Shown here one piece after another: positions 18,342-27,754 of a DNA stretch of 64,000 bases (position 1 is the stretch's first letter; each line of letters starts with the position of its first letter). The stretch lies in NCBI GenBank assembly GCA_963702595.1, contig CAVPDC010000016.1, positions 62,001 through 126,000 of the forward strand, read 5' to 3'. This DNA comes from JALORV01 sp963702595. Lineage in GTDB: Bacteria; Pseudomonadota; Gammaproteobacteria; Burkholderiales; Burkholderiaceae_F. The position numbers were made by a program, and so were the translations under genes. Under the pieces are notes generated by a model. That model searched no databases. It was not told the origin of the DNA and saw only the letters and a list, made by a program, of their open reading frames with translations.

Positions 18342-19459
18342 GATGCAACGAGCTTTCCAAGCTGCCGCCAGGTTTCACCTGCTGACTTGTTCCAGTCGAA
18401 GTCCTGGCTGCGGCGCGCGGCCAACTCACCGAGCTCTTGGCGACGTTCGTCATCACAAAGTACGCGCATCATTGCATCGCGGATTGAAACAGGGCTTGTA
18501 GGAGAGAAGTACTCGACTGCTGCCGCACCGAACTCGGGCATTGGCATCACGTCGGACGATAGAACTGGGCGCCCGGAGCCCAATGCTTCGAGCAAGATGT
18601 TTGGGCAGTTTTCGCACGACGATGCGAACAGAATGGCTGCCGCATTGCGGTATACCGCGGGCAGTTCGCCGTAGGGTACTGGGCCAGCAATGTGGATACG
18701 GTCAACCGTTCTGTATCTCATGGCAGCCCGCTGGATCACCTCCTCCTGCTCAGGACTGACTTCGCCCACGAGAAGCAGCGAATACCGCTCTCGCAATTCG
18801 GCTGGAAGCATGCAATAGGCTTCGGCGACCTCCAGCTGATGCTTGTACACGTCGAACCGAGAGACATACAGGATGTACTCCCCGCTCGGCAACCATGTCG
18901 GTCGAACAATGACCTTGCCGTGCGTACGAAAGCCTTCTCCAATACCGTGCGGAATGGTTATCGCACCAGCGATTCTCTCGATTCTCTCGATCACACCCCG
19001 AGCATGGTCGGAGATAAATATGGTTAAGTCGGCCTTGCCCATGCTTCTAAGCATGGCACGGCGCAGCATGAAGTTACGAACTCGCTGCCATCCGAACGGC
19101 AGTCTGTCGACAACGTTTCGATCAAACGGAATCATGTTTCTGAACATTGTTACTGTCTTGCATCGACGCGGCGCTCGAGTGGCAACAATACCGCCGGGAC
19201 AAAACAGCACCTGAGCGTTTTCGCGTGCGAGAACTCTTGGCAGCGCGATGATCTCCCACAGTGTGCGCAGAATTGGATTTTCCGTGGGCCAGCGCGTTGT
19301 CCGGCGGACGATGCGAGAGTCAGTCGGAAGGGCCAGGGACACCGGAGCGAATACTTGAATGTCGAGATCTTCGCGTTCTGGCAAGTGCGCGAGCAAGTTG
19401 CTTACGTATGTCTGCCCACCGCCGAGGCGCGCCGACAGGGCATTGATCACAATCTTCAT
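18338..19459 (-). CDS. GT4 family glycosyltransferase
   Basis: The open frame extends to 19549, but the ATG at 19459 gives MKIVINALSARLGGGQTYVSNLL, the usual N-terminal strand-loop of GT4 enzymes, and lies 25 bases after the preceding methyltransferase stop, so I start it there (373 residues). The C-terminal domain shows GEYILYVSRFDVYKHQ, LLVGEVSPEQEEV and the donor-site stretch SSCENCPNILLEALGSGRPVLSSD with the second E of the EX7E pair. Acceptor and donor cannot be read. It is coupled to the wbuB-like gene by a four-base overlap. Confidence 0.85.
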   Translation of the reverse strand: MKIVINALSARLGGGQTYVSNLLAHLPEREDLDIQVFAPVSLALPTDSRIVRRTTRWPTENPILRTLWEIIALPRVLARENAQVLFCPGGIVATRAPRRCKTVTMFRNMIPFDRNVVDRLPFGWQRVRNFMLRRAMLRSMGKADLTIFISDHARGVIERIERIAGAITIPHGIGEGFRTHGKVIVRPTWLPSGEYILYVSRFDVYKHQLEVAEAYCMLPAELRERYSLLLVGEVSPEQEEVIQRAAMRYRTVDRIHIAGPVPYGELPAVYRNAAAILFASSCENCPNILLEALGSGRPVLSSDVMPMPEFGAAAVEYFSPTSPVSIRDAMMRVLCDDERRQELGELAARRSQDFDWNKSAGETWRQLGKLVAS

Positions 19460-19484
19460 GAGCGCATCACGCCCCCCACGGCGT

Positions 19485-20489
19485 CTAGTGCAGGACCTCG
19501 GCGCCACTAGGCGGACGGCGCCCCGAACCGACAACGCCGTTGGGGCCACGTCGCACGCAAATGTCTACGAAACCCGCATCCTGGAACCAGTGATTTACTG
19601 CTTCAAGGGACTGCGGGTGATCGTGGGCCGGCGAATACATATCGAAGCTGTCGAGGACCGCCCACTGGACGTTCAGCGCGAGCGGCAGCCCGAGGTGCGA
19701 GTACTCGACAATCGGGACCAAGCGCGCACCCATGCTTCCGGCGATGCGCCGCAATTGCTTCGCAATTGGCACCAGCGGCGGCGTTATCGTCGCGATCAGG
19801 CGATAAAGCGTTTCCTTGGGCATTCGCCGCGTAATCGGCCGGAGCAGATACTTCCACTGGAGAAGCGCCGCAAGGTCGCGCCGGTAGACATCGACCGCCA
19901 GGAGGCCGCCCGCCTTTACGTACTTCGTAAGGCTCCGAAATGCAGCCTGAGGATCGGGCGTGTGTTGGAGCACACCAAGGCATATGACCTTGTCGAATGA
20001 GGCTTCGTTCAACGGAATGTTGAAGATGTCACCTTGGAAGAAGTGCACGTTAGATGACGTTTCGTTATTGCGCGCATTCGCATCAACCGCGCTCGAATAG
20101 TCGAATGTAAACACGTCGGCTCCGCTAGCTGCCAGTATCTCGGTGAAGCGTCCCGCGCCTGAACCCGCCTCCAGCACTCGTTGCCCACGCAGATCTTCCT
20201 TGCCACCAAGGGCAGCCCAAAGCCTGTCTTCGCTAATCGGTAGTCCGGAATGACTGTCAAGTTGTGTCCGGGCGTGGATATTCCATTGAAAGCCGAATGA
20301 TTCCGCGTAGTTTGAGATTGGCACAAAGCGAGGGATGCCCGCGACTATCGGGTACTCGGCCCCACACGCTTCACAGCAAACCTTTCCATTTTCAATGACG
20401 CGCCCCTCTCTGACGCCAGCTTCGCTTATAGCCAGGATGCGCGATCGGCAACTGGGGCAGACATATTCTCCGAGACGTGAAATCAGCAT
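19485..20489 (-). CDS. Class I SAM methyltransferase with N-terminal zinc ribbon
   Basis: A 334-residue protein. The first 50 residues look like a Trm112-type zinc ribbon: CPSC, then CCEACGAEYPIVAGIPRFV. The methyltransferase core follows: VLEAGSGAGRFTEILAASGADVFTFDYS (motif I and acidic loop), DKVICLGVLQHTPDPQAAF and YVKAGGLLAVDVY. LQHTPD is typical of ubiE/methyltransf_11 proteins in glycan loci. The likely role is sugar or lipid-linked intermediate methylation; target unknown. About 110 bases without a gene separate it from the next upstream glycosyltransferase, with nothing recognisable in them. Confidence 0.83.
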   Translation of the reverse strand: MLISRLGEYVCPSCRSRILAISEAGVREGRVIENGKVCCEACGAEYPIVAGIPRFVPISNYAESFGFQWNIHARTQLDSHSGLPISEDRLWAALGGKEDLRGQRVLEAGSGAGRFTEILAASGADVFTFDYSSAVDANARNNETSSNVHFFQGDIFNIPLNEASFDKVICLGVLQHTPDPQAAFRSLTKYVKAGGLLAVDVYRRDLAALLQWKYLLRPITRRMPKETLYRLIATITPPLVPIAKQLRRIAGSMGARLVPIVEYSHLGLPLALNVQWAVLDSFDMYSPAHDHPQSLEAVNHWFQDAGFVDICVRRGPNGVVGSGRRPPSGAEVLH

Positions 20490-20600
20490 GGCTAGGACGC
20501 ATTAACGCAATTTACGGAATTCAGCTCGCGAGATGACTGTCAACAGAGTTGAGCATCGTGCGAGGAGGAAAAAACGCTTACCGGAAGCAATCATCGACGA

Positions 20601-21683
20601 CTAGTCTTTTAAGCAGCAATCTTCATAGATTGACTTGTACTCGCCTGCCACAGTCGCCGAATCGAACTGGCTCGCAATGATGTGGGCACGCCACGCCCGC
20701 TCACGTGCTTCGAGCGGGTTTTGCAATGCCGCGAGCACTGCACTAACAATGCCCGGAGTTGAGTCAGGAGGCGCCCAAAAAGCAGAACTCTCGTCGAACA
20801 ACTCACGATGCGCGGCGATATCAGACAACACCAGCGGGCATCCGGCCGCAGCCGCTTCCATCACCACATTGGGGTGCCCCTCAAAACTGCTGACCGAAAC
20901 ACAGACAGCGGCGCAACTTAGCCAGGTCGAGAGCTGCGATGAAAAATCTTTGATTTCGATCTGTTGTCCCACCCCGGACTCCGCAATGCGTCGCTCCGCC
21001 GCCAGCCTTTCTGGCCCCTCTCCAAACATTACGATTGCGGCGGTCGGGAACTGTCGCGCCAGTGACATAAGCGCCTCGACGAGCCTAGGAATGTTCTTCT
21101 CATAACTGAATCTTCCAGCGAACAGCACCAGTTGCCGTCCGGCACCGATCAACCTCGTCGCGTCGATGGGTCTTTCTAGCGCCGCTTCAGCGGGCAATAC
21201 GCAGTTACGCACCAAACGGATTCGCTCTGAAGGTAAATGCGCGCGCCAGTAGTCGATGCCGCCGCGCGAATTGGCCACGATTCGCGCGGCATGACTCCCG
21301 ACCAGCACTCGCAGGCGCGACTTCCATCCTGGCGCATAGGCGGGCCCGGATGAACGTTCGCTAACGATAAAGGGCACTCCAGTTAGCAGCGCGCCGATCC
21401 CGCCAAGTATGTCCATCTGCAGCAGCCAAGTCTGCAAGACGTCCGGACGAAGGCGCTCAATAAGCCTGAGAATCCGCCAAGCAAGCGCGATATCGTGGGT
21501 TCCCATTGACTTGAGCCGATGCATCGCAACCCGCCCTCCCATCAGTCGCTGCAAATTCGGCCCCCCTCGACAGTAGCCAATGTGCACGTCCAGACCATCG
21601 GCCGCGAGTCCGTTCGCCAATATCGAAAGCTGTCGCTCGGCACCGCCGCTTCCAAATGTCGGAATTAGGTGTAGGACGCGCAT
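20601..21683 (-). CDS. GT4 family glycosyltransferase
   Basis: A 360-residue GT-B enzyme: MRVLHLIPTFGSGGAERQLSIL with the GGAE acceptor-side loop, LVLFAGRFSYEKNIPRLVEAL at the domain junction, IVMFGEGPERLAAE, and VSSFEGHPNVVMEAAAAGCPLVLSD containing the EX7E donor motif. It is of WbnH/PssF-like appearance but no specific linkage can be assigned. It follows the polymerase gene with about five bases between the polymerase stop and this start, in the same direction, so it belongs to the operon. Base composition from here up to 27.3 kb is visibly more AT-rich than in the flanks. Confidence 0.87.
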   Translation of the reverse strand: MRVLHLIPTFGSGGAERQLSILANGLAADGLDVHIGYCRGGPNLQRLMGGRVAMHRLKSMGTHDIALAWRILRLIERLRPDVLQTWLLQMDILGGIGALLTGVPFIVSERSSGPAYAPGWKSRLRVLVGSHAARIVANSRGGIDYWRAHLPSERIRLVRNCVLPAEAALERPIDATRLIGAGRQLVLFAGRFSYEKNIPRLVEALMSLARQFPTAAIVMFGEGPERLAAERRIAESGVGQQIEIKDFSSQLSTWLSCAAVCVSVSSFEGHPNVVMEAAAAGCPLVLSDIAAHRELFDESSAFWAPPDSTPGIVSAVLAALQNPLEARERAWRAHIIASQFDSATVAGEYKSIYEDCCLKD

Positions 21684-21688
21684 TACAC

Positions 21689-22996
21689 CTATGTGAAACG
21701 TCGTGCTCGCGAAGTCAACAGCGAACTTGCCGTTGGGGAGATCATCAATAGCACCAGCAAGACTGGACCTAGTTGAAATAGTGCTCGAACTAGTATTGAG
21801 AGCGTCGTATCACGAAATGCTTGATAAGAAATTACCGTCAACCATACGTAGACAAAGACGCGTACGGGACTCCTAGACTCAGGCCTCAATGCGTTTGCGC
21901 TTGCCGCAAAGATAAATCCAAGCAGAGAGCCTCGTGCGAACGCTTCGACCGCGCCAAAGCCCACGACCGATTCGGCGAGAACTCCGAAAGCGAGCCCCCC
22001 TCCCGCAGCGTGATAGTTGGGATAAAAGGTATCTACATACCAGACTGCCGGCTCAATCTTTGCGCCAATCAGTTGTGAGGGGACAAGGCGCAACAGGTCC
22101 GTCAGGTAGAACGAGAGCCCAAGATTCTTCACCTCACCGTCGAGCACCCGCGCATGAAGGTCAAGTGCGTTGATGAAGATCGACATGAACTCACTGTCCT
22201 GAAGCATGCCCAGCACGCCGGAGTCAACTCCGCCCCGAATATTGCCGGCAAGCAGGAACAGGAACAGAGCAAACGCTCCGAGAGGAACCAGTCGACTCAT
22301 TGAGAATGTGGGAACGAACACCGAAGCGGCAATGAGATATGCGAACAGGGAGAGAAAGGCGAATGTTCTACTTCCGCCCGCCAAAGTTGCAAAGCCAACG
22401 TAGATAATCAGTACCGTTGCCACGTGCAAGTGCTTAGACGGTTTCCAAGCCACAAAGAAAACAACCGAAGCGACAAGGGAAGAAAACGCGACTTGAGACG
22501 CAAGATTGAAGATCTGTTGGATGAATAACGGAAACTCTCTCAGCTCGAGGTAGGTCCCGATGTAGTCGGCCGACTCTTGTGCGCCAATCAAATACTTTGC
22601 AAGCGGCAAGCCGACATTCAAAAAAACTGCGATACAGATGAGAGCTAAGACTTGTCTTGCCGTCGCGCTTTCGGTTTGCATCACTGTATCTGGGTACTTC
22701 CTCCTCCACAAATAGACGGTGGATAGGCCGACCGCAAAGCAAAGAAACATAATCTGCACGTTTTGCACGAGATCGAAATCAAGCGCCTCAGCGACGCGGA
22801 CGTCTCTTATTTCCCCTATGTCGAAGTGAGCCAAGGCAAGGCCTACCCCCGGCAATGTCCCATAAACTGTGACGATCACGAGGAATGCCAATCCAAGATC
22901 GAGATATTGAGCTTTACCTTGGCGTCTTCGCGTCTGGACCAGGAAGAACCATAGCGTGATTGCCACTAACAAGAATGGAAAGAGCAAGATCATCAT
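21689..22996 (-). CDS. O-antigen polymerase-like membrane protein (Wzy)
   Basis: The frame opens at 23053, but the ATG at 22996 overlaps the asnB stop (ATGA) and begins directly with the first membrane helix MMILLFPFLLVAITLWFFLV, so I use it (435 residues). Some eleven hydrophobic segments alternate with short loops; a larger loop around residues 250-340 holds RGGVDSGVLGMLQDSEF and LIGAKIEPAVWYVDTFYPNYHAAGGGLAFG, resembling the Wzy stretch near F-YP..A..GG. Role by family: polymerises O-units on the periplasmic face. Wzy proteins have little sequence conservation, so the call rests on topology, this motif and position. Confidence 0.75.
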   Translation of the reverse strand: MMILLFPFLLVAITLWFFLVQTRRRQGKAQYLDLGLAFLVIVTVYGTLPGVGLALAHFDIGEIRDVRVAEALDFDLVQNVQIMFLCFAVGLSTVYLWRRKYPDTVMQTESATARQVLALICIAVFLNVGLPLAKYLIGAQESADYIGTYLELREFPLFIQQIFNLASQVAFSSLVASVVFFVAWKPSKHLHVATVLIIYVGFATLAGGSRTFAFLSLFAYLIAASVFVPTFSMSRLVPLGAFALFLFLLAGNIRGGVDSGVLGMLQDSEFMSIFINALDLHARVLDGEVKNLGLSFYLTDLLRLVPSQLIGAKIEPAVWYVDTFYPNYHAAGGGLAFGVLAESVVGFGAVEAFARGSLLGFIFAASANALRPESRSPVRVFVYVWLTVISYQAFRDTTLSILVRALFQLGPVLLVLLMISPTASSLLTSRARRFT

Positions 22997-24936
22997 GGCC
23001 ACTTCGTACTGCTCTTCGAGTGCAGCCATGACTGGAACATCAGGATGTTCCAAAGATACGCACTGCGATCGAATGTCCCAGACTGGTGCTGCAGCCAGTA
23101 GGCCGAGACCGTTTCCGCGGAAAGCAATCCATCCTGTTTCAGTGCTGACTCAGACAGTAGATCTCCTGCCCACTCACGTAGCGGCCCGCGCAGCCATTGA
23201 GCTAGCGGAACAGAAAAACCGGCCTTTGGCCTATCGATGAGCTCCCTCGGAACGTACCGGTCGAGGACTTTCCTTAGAATCCACTTACCTTGACCACCAC
23301 GAACAAGCATCCGATCGGGCAACGCATATGCCAACTCGACAACCTTGTGGTTGAGCATTGGCGCGCGCGACTCTAGGCTCGCACTCATGGATGCTCTGTC
23401 GACCTTTACTAGCAGATCGTCGGGAAGATACTGATCGAAGTCCCATCTTCGCATCTGCGCCATGGCCGAACCTTTAACCGGCCAAGCGTGGGACTCCCTA
23501 GATAGGGCTAACTGGCCAAGAACCAATTCATCTTCGGGCTGCCATTGCGACACTAGTCGCACATACATCTCCCCAAGGCTATCTGCGGCCAAAATCCTTG
23601 CCAGGCGATGAACACGCCGACCATTTATTGCTTTGCGTTTCTCGGCCGGAAGAACGGTCAATAACCGGTCCCAAGCTTGAGCAGATACGAGCCGCAGCAT
23701 GGAGGCCACTGCGGTCCGCAGGTTTCTTGGCATCCGATCGATCAATCGCCAAAGACGATCAGCAATCGCATAGCGCGGATAACCGCTAAACAGCTCATCC
23801 CCACCGTCACCCGAGAGTGAGACCGTCACGTGCTGACGAGTAAGGCGCGAAACTAGTACTGTGGGGATCTGAGACGAATCCGAAAAGGGCTCGTCGTAAA
23901 TGTGTGGCAGGTCAGGAATGACAGCGGCCGCATCTTTGGCGGAAACGTAGAGTTCAGTGTGCTCAGTACCCAGATGCTGAGCTACTGCCCTTGCGTATGG
24001 CGCTTCATCGAACTCCTTCTCGTTGAAGCCTATCGTGTATGTCTTCACGCGCCGGGCAGTTCTCGCCTGCATGAGGGCGACGATAGCGCTAGAGTCAACG
24101 CCACCCGAGAGAAAGGCTCCAAGCGAAACATCCGAGACCATTTGCTGAGACACAGAAGTCTGGAGCGTACTGTGAAGAAGGTCCACCAACTGGTCGTCTT
24201 CGGCGACCGCAATTTGCTCCGCTTGATACTTCGCCCCTCCCGAGTCAAGTTCCCAATAGGGACGCGGCACGCCTGGAGTCAGGCAAGAATCCAACTGCAC
24301 GACATGCCCAGGTCGAAGCTTCGCGATACGTCGAAAGATGCTTCGCGGCGCCGGAATGTATCCAAATTGCATGAAGTCGGCGACCGATCGCTGATCTAAC
24401 TCGAGCGAGACTTCACAAACTGCGCGTATCGCTTTCAGCTCAGAGGCGAACACAAATCCCAACGATGTGTTCCCATAGTAGAGTGGCTTTTCTCCAACGC
24501 GGTCCCGAGCAAGGAATAGCGTCTTCGTTTCGCGATCCCACAAAGCGATTGCAAACATTCCGACGAAGCGCGCGAGCGCCTCGTCGAGCCCCCATGCCTC
24601 GACGGCCGCCAGCAGAACTTCGGTATCTGAATGGCCTCGCCAGGCTGGCGCACAATCAATTGCCTCAAGTTCTCTTCTTATCTCTTCAAAGTTGTAGATT
24701 TCACCGTTGTAGACAACAACAAAGCGACCGCTCGCCGAGTGCATGGGCTGATGGCCTTGAGTTGTCACATCAATGATTGAGAGCCTCCGGTGGGCGAGTG
24801 CGACTCCGCACGACATGTCGACCCAATCACCGTGATCGTCCGGGCCGCGGTGCGCAAGTTCAGTGGCCATCCTTTTGACAACTTCGCGCAAATCAGAGCC
24901 CGCACTTGGGCTGAGAACGCCGGCGATTCCGCACAT
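22993..24936 (-). CDS. asnB: Asparagine synthase-like glutamine amidotransferase
   Basis: A 647-residue protein starting MCGIAGVLS, which places the nucleophile Cys at position 2 of the glutaminase domain. The N-terminal half shows HRGPDD, HRRLSIID and YNGEIYNF; the C-terminal half has the PP-loop SGGVDSSAIVALM, GDGGDELFSGY and the DQYLPDDLLVKVDRASM stretch. It is full length for AsnB. In O-antigen loci, AsnB-like proteins (for example WbpS) probably amidate uronic acids, so the substrate here may be a sugar carboxylate, though a true asparagine synthetase cannot be excluded. It lies between wzx and wzy with a four-base overlap into wzy. Confidence 0.92.
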   Translation of the reverse strand: MCGIAGVLSPSAGSDLREVVKRMATELAHRGPDDHGDWVDMSCGVALAHRRLSIIDVTTQGHQPMHSASGRFVVVYNGEIYNFEEIRRELEAIDCAPAWRGHSDTEVLLAAVEAWGLDEALARFVGMFAIALWDRETKTLFLARDRVGEKPLYYGNTSLGFVFASELKAIRAVCEVSLELDQRSVADFMQFGYIPAPRSIFRRIAKLRPGHVVQLDSCLTPGVPRPYWELDSGGAKYQAEQIAVAEDDQLVDLLHSTLQTSVSQQMVSDVSLGAFLSGGVDSSAIVALMQARTARRVKTYTIGFNEKEFDEAPYARAVAQHLGTEHTELYVSAKDAAAVIPDLPHIYDEPFSDSSQIPTVLVSRLTRQHVTVSLSGDGGDELFSGYPRYAIADRLWRLIDRMPRNLRTAVASMLRLVSAQAWDRLLTVLPAEKRKAINGRRVHRLARILAADSLGEMYVRLVSQWQPEDELVLGQLALSRESHAWPVKGSAMAQMRRWDFDQYLPDDLLVKVDRASMSASLESRAPMLNHKVVELAYALPDRMLVRGGQGKWILRKVLDRYVPRELIDRPKAGFSVPLAQWLRGPLREWAGDLLSESALKQDGLLSAETVSAYWLQHQSGTFDRSAYLWNILMFQSWLHSKSSTKWP

Positions 24937-24947
24937 TTCGATCGTCC

Positions 24948-26360
24948 CTAGAACTTCGAGTCTTGCCCAGCCTCGCGCTCAGGAGGTCGACGCAGTAGGT
25001 GGTAAAGCAAAATTGTGATCAACATTGCAAAGCCGTATGCTGTCGAGTGAGCTACACCTAGCCCCATAGCACCGTGCTCCCTTACCCAGTACAGCGCGCA
25101 GCCGACAAGAATTGCATCTCGGGGCAGCAACACAAGCATGAAGATGGACCACATGCGTGCGTGACTGATGAGCGCCTGCAGTATCGGCAGAGTGAGTGCC
25201 TCGGCCGCAAATGAGACCATCAGAATTTGTAGCACGGGAAACCCAACGACAAAGTTCGCGCCGTAAAGTCGAAGAATCCAGTGCCCCAAGAAAGTGACGA
25301 GCGAAACGCCCAGAATCACGGATGCGAATGTTATGGCTAGGTTTGAGAACAGCAGGGCCCTGAAGTGGGCACGCCGTTCATTTCCGAGGGAGTTGCTAAG
25401 TAGCGCGAGTCCAACCGAGCTAAGTACCCAAGGGAAAATCATCAACATCCCGCGGATCGCAAACGCTGCGTTGAAATACGCAACTTGCTCAAACCCCCCA
25501 CTCGACGACTTTGAAAGCTCCACAGTTCCGATCCACAGTGCCGGCATCGCCGTCAAACCTGACAGTGCTCCTGGCAAGAGGAACGTGAAGAATATCTCTC
25601 GCGAGAACTGGCGGCTGCTTGTACTAGGAGTAATCCACTGACGCTCCGCTTCAATTTGAATCAATCGACTGCAAACTAGGGTCCTCAGGCCCAAGTTCAA
25701 GGCGGTTGCGGCGATAGCACCTGATACTCCAAAGTAATAGGCCGCAAGCGAAGTAGTCGCAATTTGAATCGGCGCGAGCATCAGAAGGACTCGAGCCGCG
25801 CTTTTGAAGCCTTCCAACCCGGCGAGAGCTCCTAGTTGAAACCCAGAGAGTACGGCGAACAAGACTACAGGCGAGACGATCAAAATATCGATAACAAGAC
25901 TGGGCGCTCGAAGTACGACTGTGGCAATTGTGCTAGCTGCGACCAACAGCGCCACCGTGCCGGCCGTGCCCGCAACCAAACTTACCCTTCCACAAAACCT
26001 CAAGGCCAAGGCGGCAAGTCGCTTGTCCTTCTCTCGGAACTCTGATACGTACTTTGTCGCCGCTATACCAGTCGAGAGTTGAAGAACGGCCGCAAACGTC
26101 TGGGCTGTTCCGAGGACCAGTCCGAACTGCCCAAACCTGTCCGGACCAATCAGGTTCGCTACCGCCAGCGCCGACAGAAAGGTTCCGCCCTGGAGTGCGA
26201 TTGTTGAAGCTGCATTCCACGCTACCGCTTTGCTGAGTCTTGCAAGAAGCACCTTCAACGGGGTCACCTGACTTGGGCTAACTACGCTCAAACATTCGTC
26301 TTTGCCCCTCGGCCAAATTTGCCAACTTGACCGGAATGTGGAGGCAAGCAGGCGGCACAA
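24948..26360 (-). CDS. O-unit flippase-like membrane protein (Wzx)
   Basis: A frame of 470 codons; the first about 25-30 residues are not family-like, and non-ATG starts at 26291 (TTG) or 26267 (GTG, then TPLKVLLARLSKAVAWN) are more plausible than the ATG at 26360. Twelve or so membrane segments follow the PST pattern, with GGTFLSALAVANLIGPDRFGQFG near the N-terminus, a hallmark of Wzx proteins (helix 1 to 2 loop). Predicted job: flip undecaprenyl-linked O-units to the periplasm. The gene lies between a methyltransferase (stop about 40 bases upstream) and asnB (11 bases downstream). Confidence 0.82.
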   Translation of the reverse strand: MCRLLASTFRSSWQIWPRGKDECLSVVSPSQVTPLKVLLARLSKAVAWNAASTIALQGGTFLSALAVANLIGPDRFGQFGLVLGTAQTFAAVLQLSTGIAATKYVSEFREKDKRLAALALRFCGRVSLVAGTAGTVALLVAASTIATVVLRAPSLVIDILIVSPVVLFAVLSGFQLGALAGLEGFKSAARVLLMLAPIQIATTSLAAYYFGVSGAIAATALNLGLRTLVCSRLIQIEAERQWITPSTSSRQFSREIFFTFLLPGALSGLTAMPALWIGTVELSKSSSGGFEQVAYFNAAFAIRGMLMIFPWVLSSVGLALLSNSLGNERRAHFRALLFSNLAITFASVILGVSLVTFLGHWILRLYGANFVVGFPVLQILMVSFAAEALTLPILQALISHARMWSIFMLVLLPRDAILVGCALYWVREHGAMGLGVAHSTAYGFAMLITILLYHLLRRPPEREAGQDSKF

Positions 26361-26399
26361 AGCGCTTTTCAGCGAATGGATGGCGCAATAGCGGCAAGA

Positions 26400-27299
26400 T
26401 CAGCCAACTAAGCTCGGTGCAGAGTCCTCGGCCATGTCGGTATTCCGCAACGCCTTCTGAAAGACGAACTCGTTGCAACCATGTCCACCAGCACAAGTTT
26501 TGAGTTGCACAAGCACGAAGCCACGATCCCGGAAGAAGTTGAAAATTTGCTCAGGTGTCGCCACCTCGAATGGAAGACCCCCCACCCAGTCGACAAGATC
26601 CGGCAGCGGCGCCATGCCTCGTGTGCTCCCTCTTGCGTAGTTTCGCCACGTATGAAATGGTTTTCCCGTCACAAAATCGCGCAGTGTTGCTGGGCCCCAA
26701 AGGCCCACTAAAACAGGCCAAAGTACTACCCATCGAAAACTACGCGGTAGTTGGTTGTATGTCTTCTTGACCTTCAACCAGTACTTACTCGCTCGACCTT
26801 GATCGTTATAGATGGCGATAAAAAGCTTTCCATCTGACGCTACAAGGTCCGTTACATTTTTGAGTGCTTCTGTCATGTTTCCACAGTGATGCAAAACGCC
26901 CCAAGAGTAAACGATGTCCCATTGTCCCAACGATTCAAGGTAGGTTCTATCGAGGACCGAAGCACGCTCAATTGTCCAATCGGCGTCACCGGGGAAATGA
27001 CGTCGCCTAAGTTCACTCGTACAAGCTACGGATTGCGGGTCATAGTCAAAAGAGTGGACCGTTGCCCCCAGCCGTCTTGCCGCAAGGCTAAACAACCCAC
27101 TACCGGAACCAATGTCAAGAAAGCTTTTCTTCTGCAGAGTTTTAACGTTCAGCATGTCACCGAGGGACCGCTCTGCTTCGCGGATACGACCATCGTCTAC
27201 CTCGGTCAAAAAGCGCGCCCAATTTTCCCCGAAGGCAAAACGACTACCGGCCTTGATTTCATCTGCGTGTTGTGCGCTCATCAATCGTCCTAGTGACAT
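26400..27299 (-). CDS. Class I SAM-dependent methyltransferase
   Basis: A 299-residue protein with SFLDIGSGSGLFSLAARRLGATVHSFDYD (SAM loop plus acidic strand end), DIVYSWGVLHHCGNMTEAL and VASDGKLFIAIYND. GVLHHCGNM and IAIYNDQG are typical of a methyltransferase subgroup common in surface-glycan clusters. It is the first gene of the long - strand operon, 98 bases from the IS element, so the operon promoter should lie in or beyond 27300-27396 and may have been altered by the insertion. Target unknown. Confidence 0.85.
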   Translation of the reverse strand: MSLGRLMSAQHADEIKAGSRFAFGENWARFLTEVDDGRIREAERSLGDMLNVKTLQKKSFLDIGSGSGLFSLAARRLGATVHSFDYDPQSVACTSELRRRHFPGDADWTIERASVLDRTYLESLGQWDIVYSWGVLHHCGNMTEALKNVTDLVASDGKLFIAIYNDQGRASKYWLKVKKTYNQLPRSFRWVVLWPVLVGLWGPATLRDFVTGKPFHTWRNYARGSTRGMAPLPDLVDWVGGLPFEVATPEQIFNFFRDRGFVLVQLKTCAGGHGCNEFVFQKALRNTDMAEDSAPSLVG

Positions 27300-27396
27300 G
27301 TCGGAAGCTAAATTCTTCAGTTGAATGATTCTTGAAAAGATGATTCATCGCAATCGCCGCCCGCAACAGAGAACTCGGATGGCTGCTTGGCACACT

Positions 27397-27422
27397 TGAT
27401 CCTACCCACGTTTCATGGACAG
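27397..27422 (+). repeat. IS left terminal inverted repeat
   Basis: Starts at TGATCC directly after the CACT duplication. Shared blocks with the right end are TGA, CCC, CGTT and TGGACAG. Confidence 0.8.
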
Positions 27423-27459
27423 TTCCGGAACGGCACAATGGCTCTGGGAGGGCTGTGTC

Positions 27460-27735
27460 ATGGAACGACGGGAACGCAGACACCACACGCGGGAGTTCAA
27501 GCGGGAGGCAGTGCGGCTAGCTGGCTTGGGCGATAAGACCAAGGCCAAGGTTGCGCGGGAGTTGGGCATCCGGGTCAACCAGCTACGGCAATGGCGGCTG
27601 GAGTTTGAGGAAGAGGAACGCAACGGTGTTCCCCAGGAGGAGTTGGCCACGGCCGAGCAGGATGTCGGCAAGCTGCGGCGCGAGATCGCCAGTCTCCGCG
27701 AGGAGAACGACATCTTAAAGAACCACCCACGCGAG
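27460..27735 (+). CDS. IS3-family transposase OrfA
   Basis: Starts ATG at 27460 behind a GGGAGGG ribosome-binding site. REFKREAVRLAG, KAKVARELGIRVNQLRQW form the family's HTH, and the stretch KLRREIASLREENDILK is the leucine zipper that normally ends OrfA. In IS3 elements OrfA ends soon after this and OrfB is made by -1 frameshifting. Here the frame stays open to about 27900 without further similarity, so the OrfA stop appears displaced by a base change around 27735. Confidence 0.8.
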
Positions 27736-27754
27736 GTGCGGCTCTCTGCGATAG

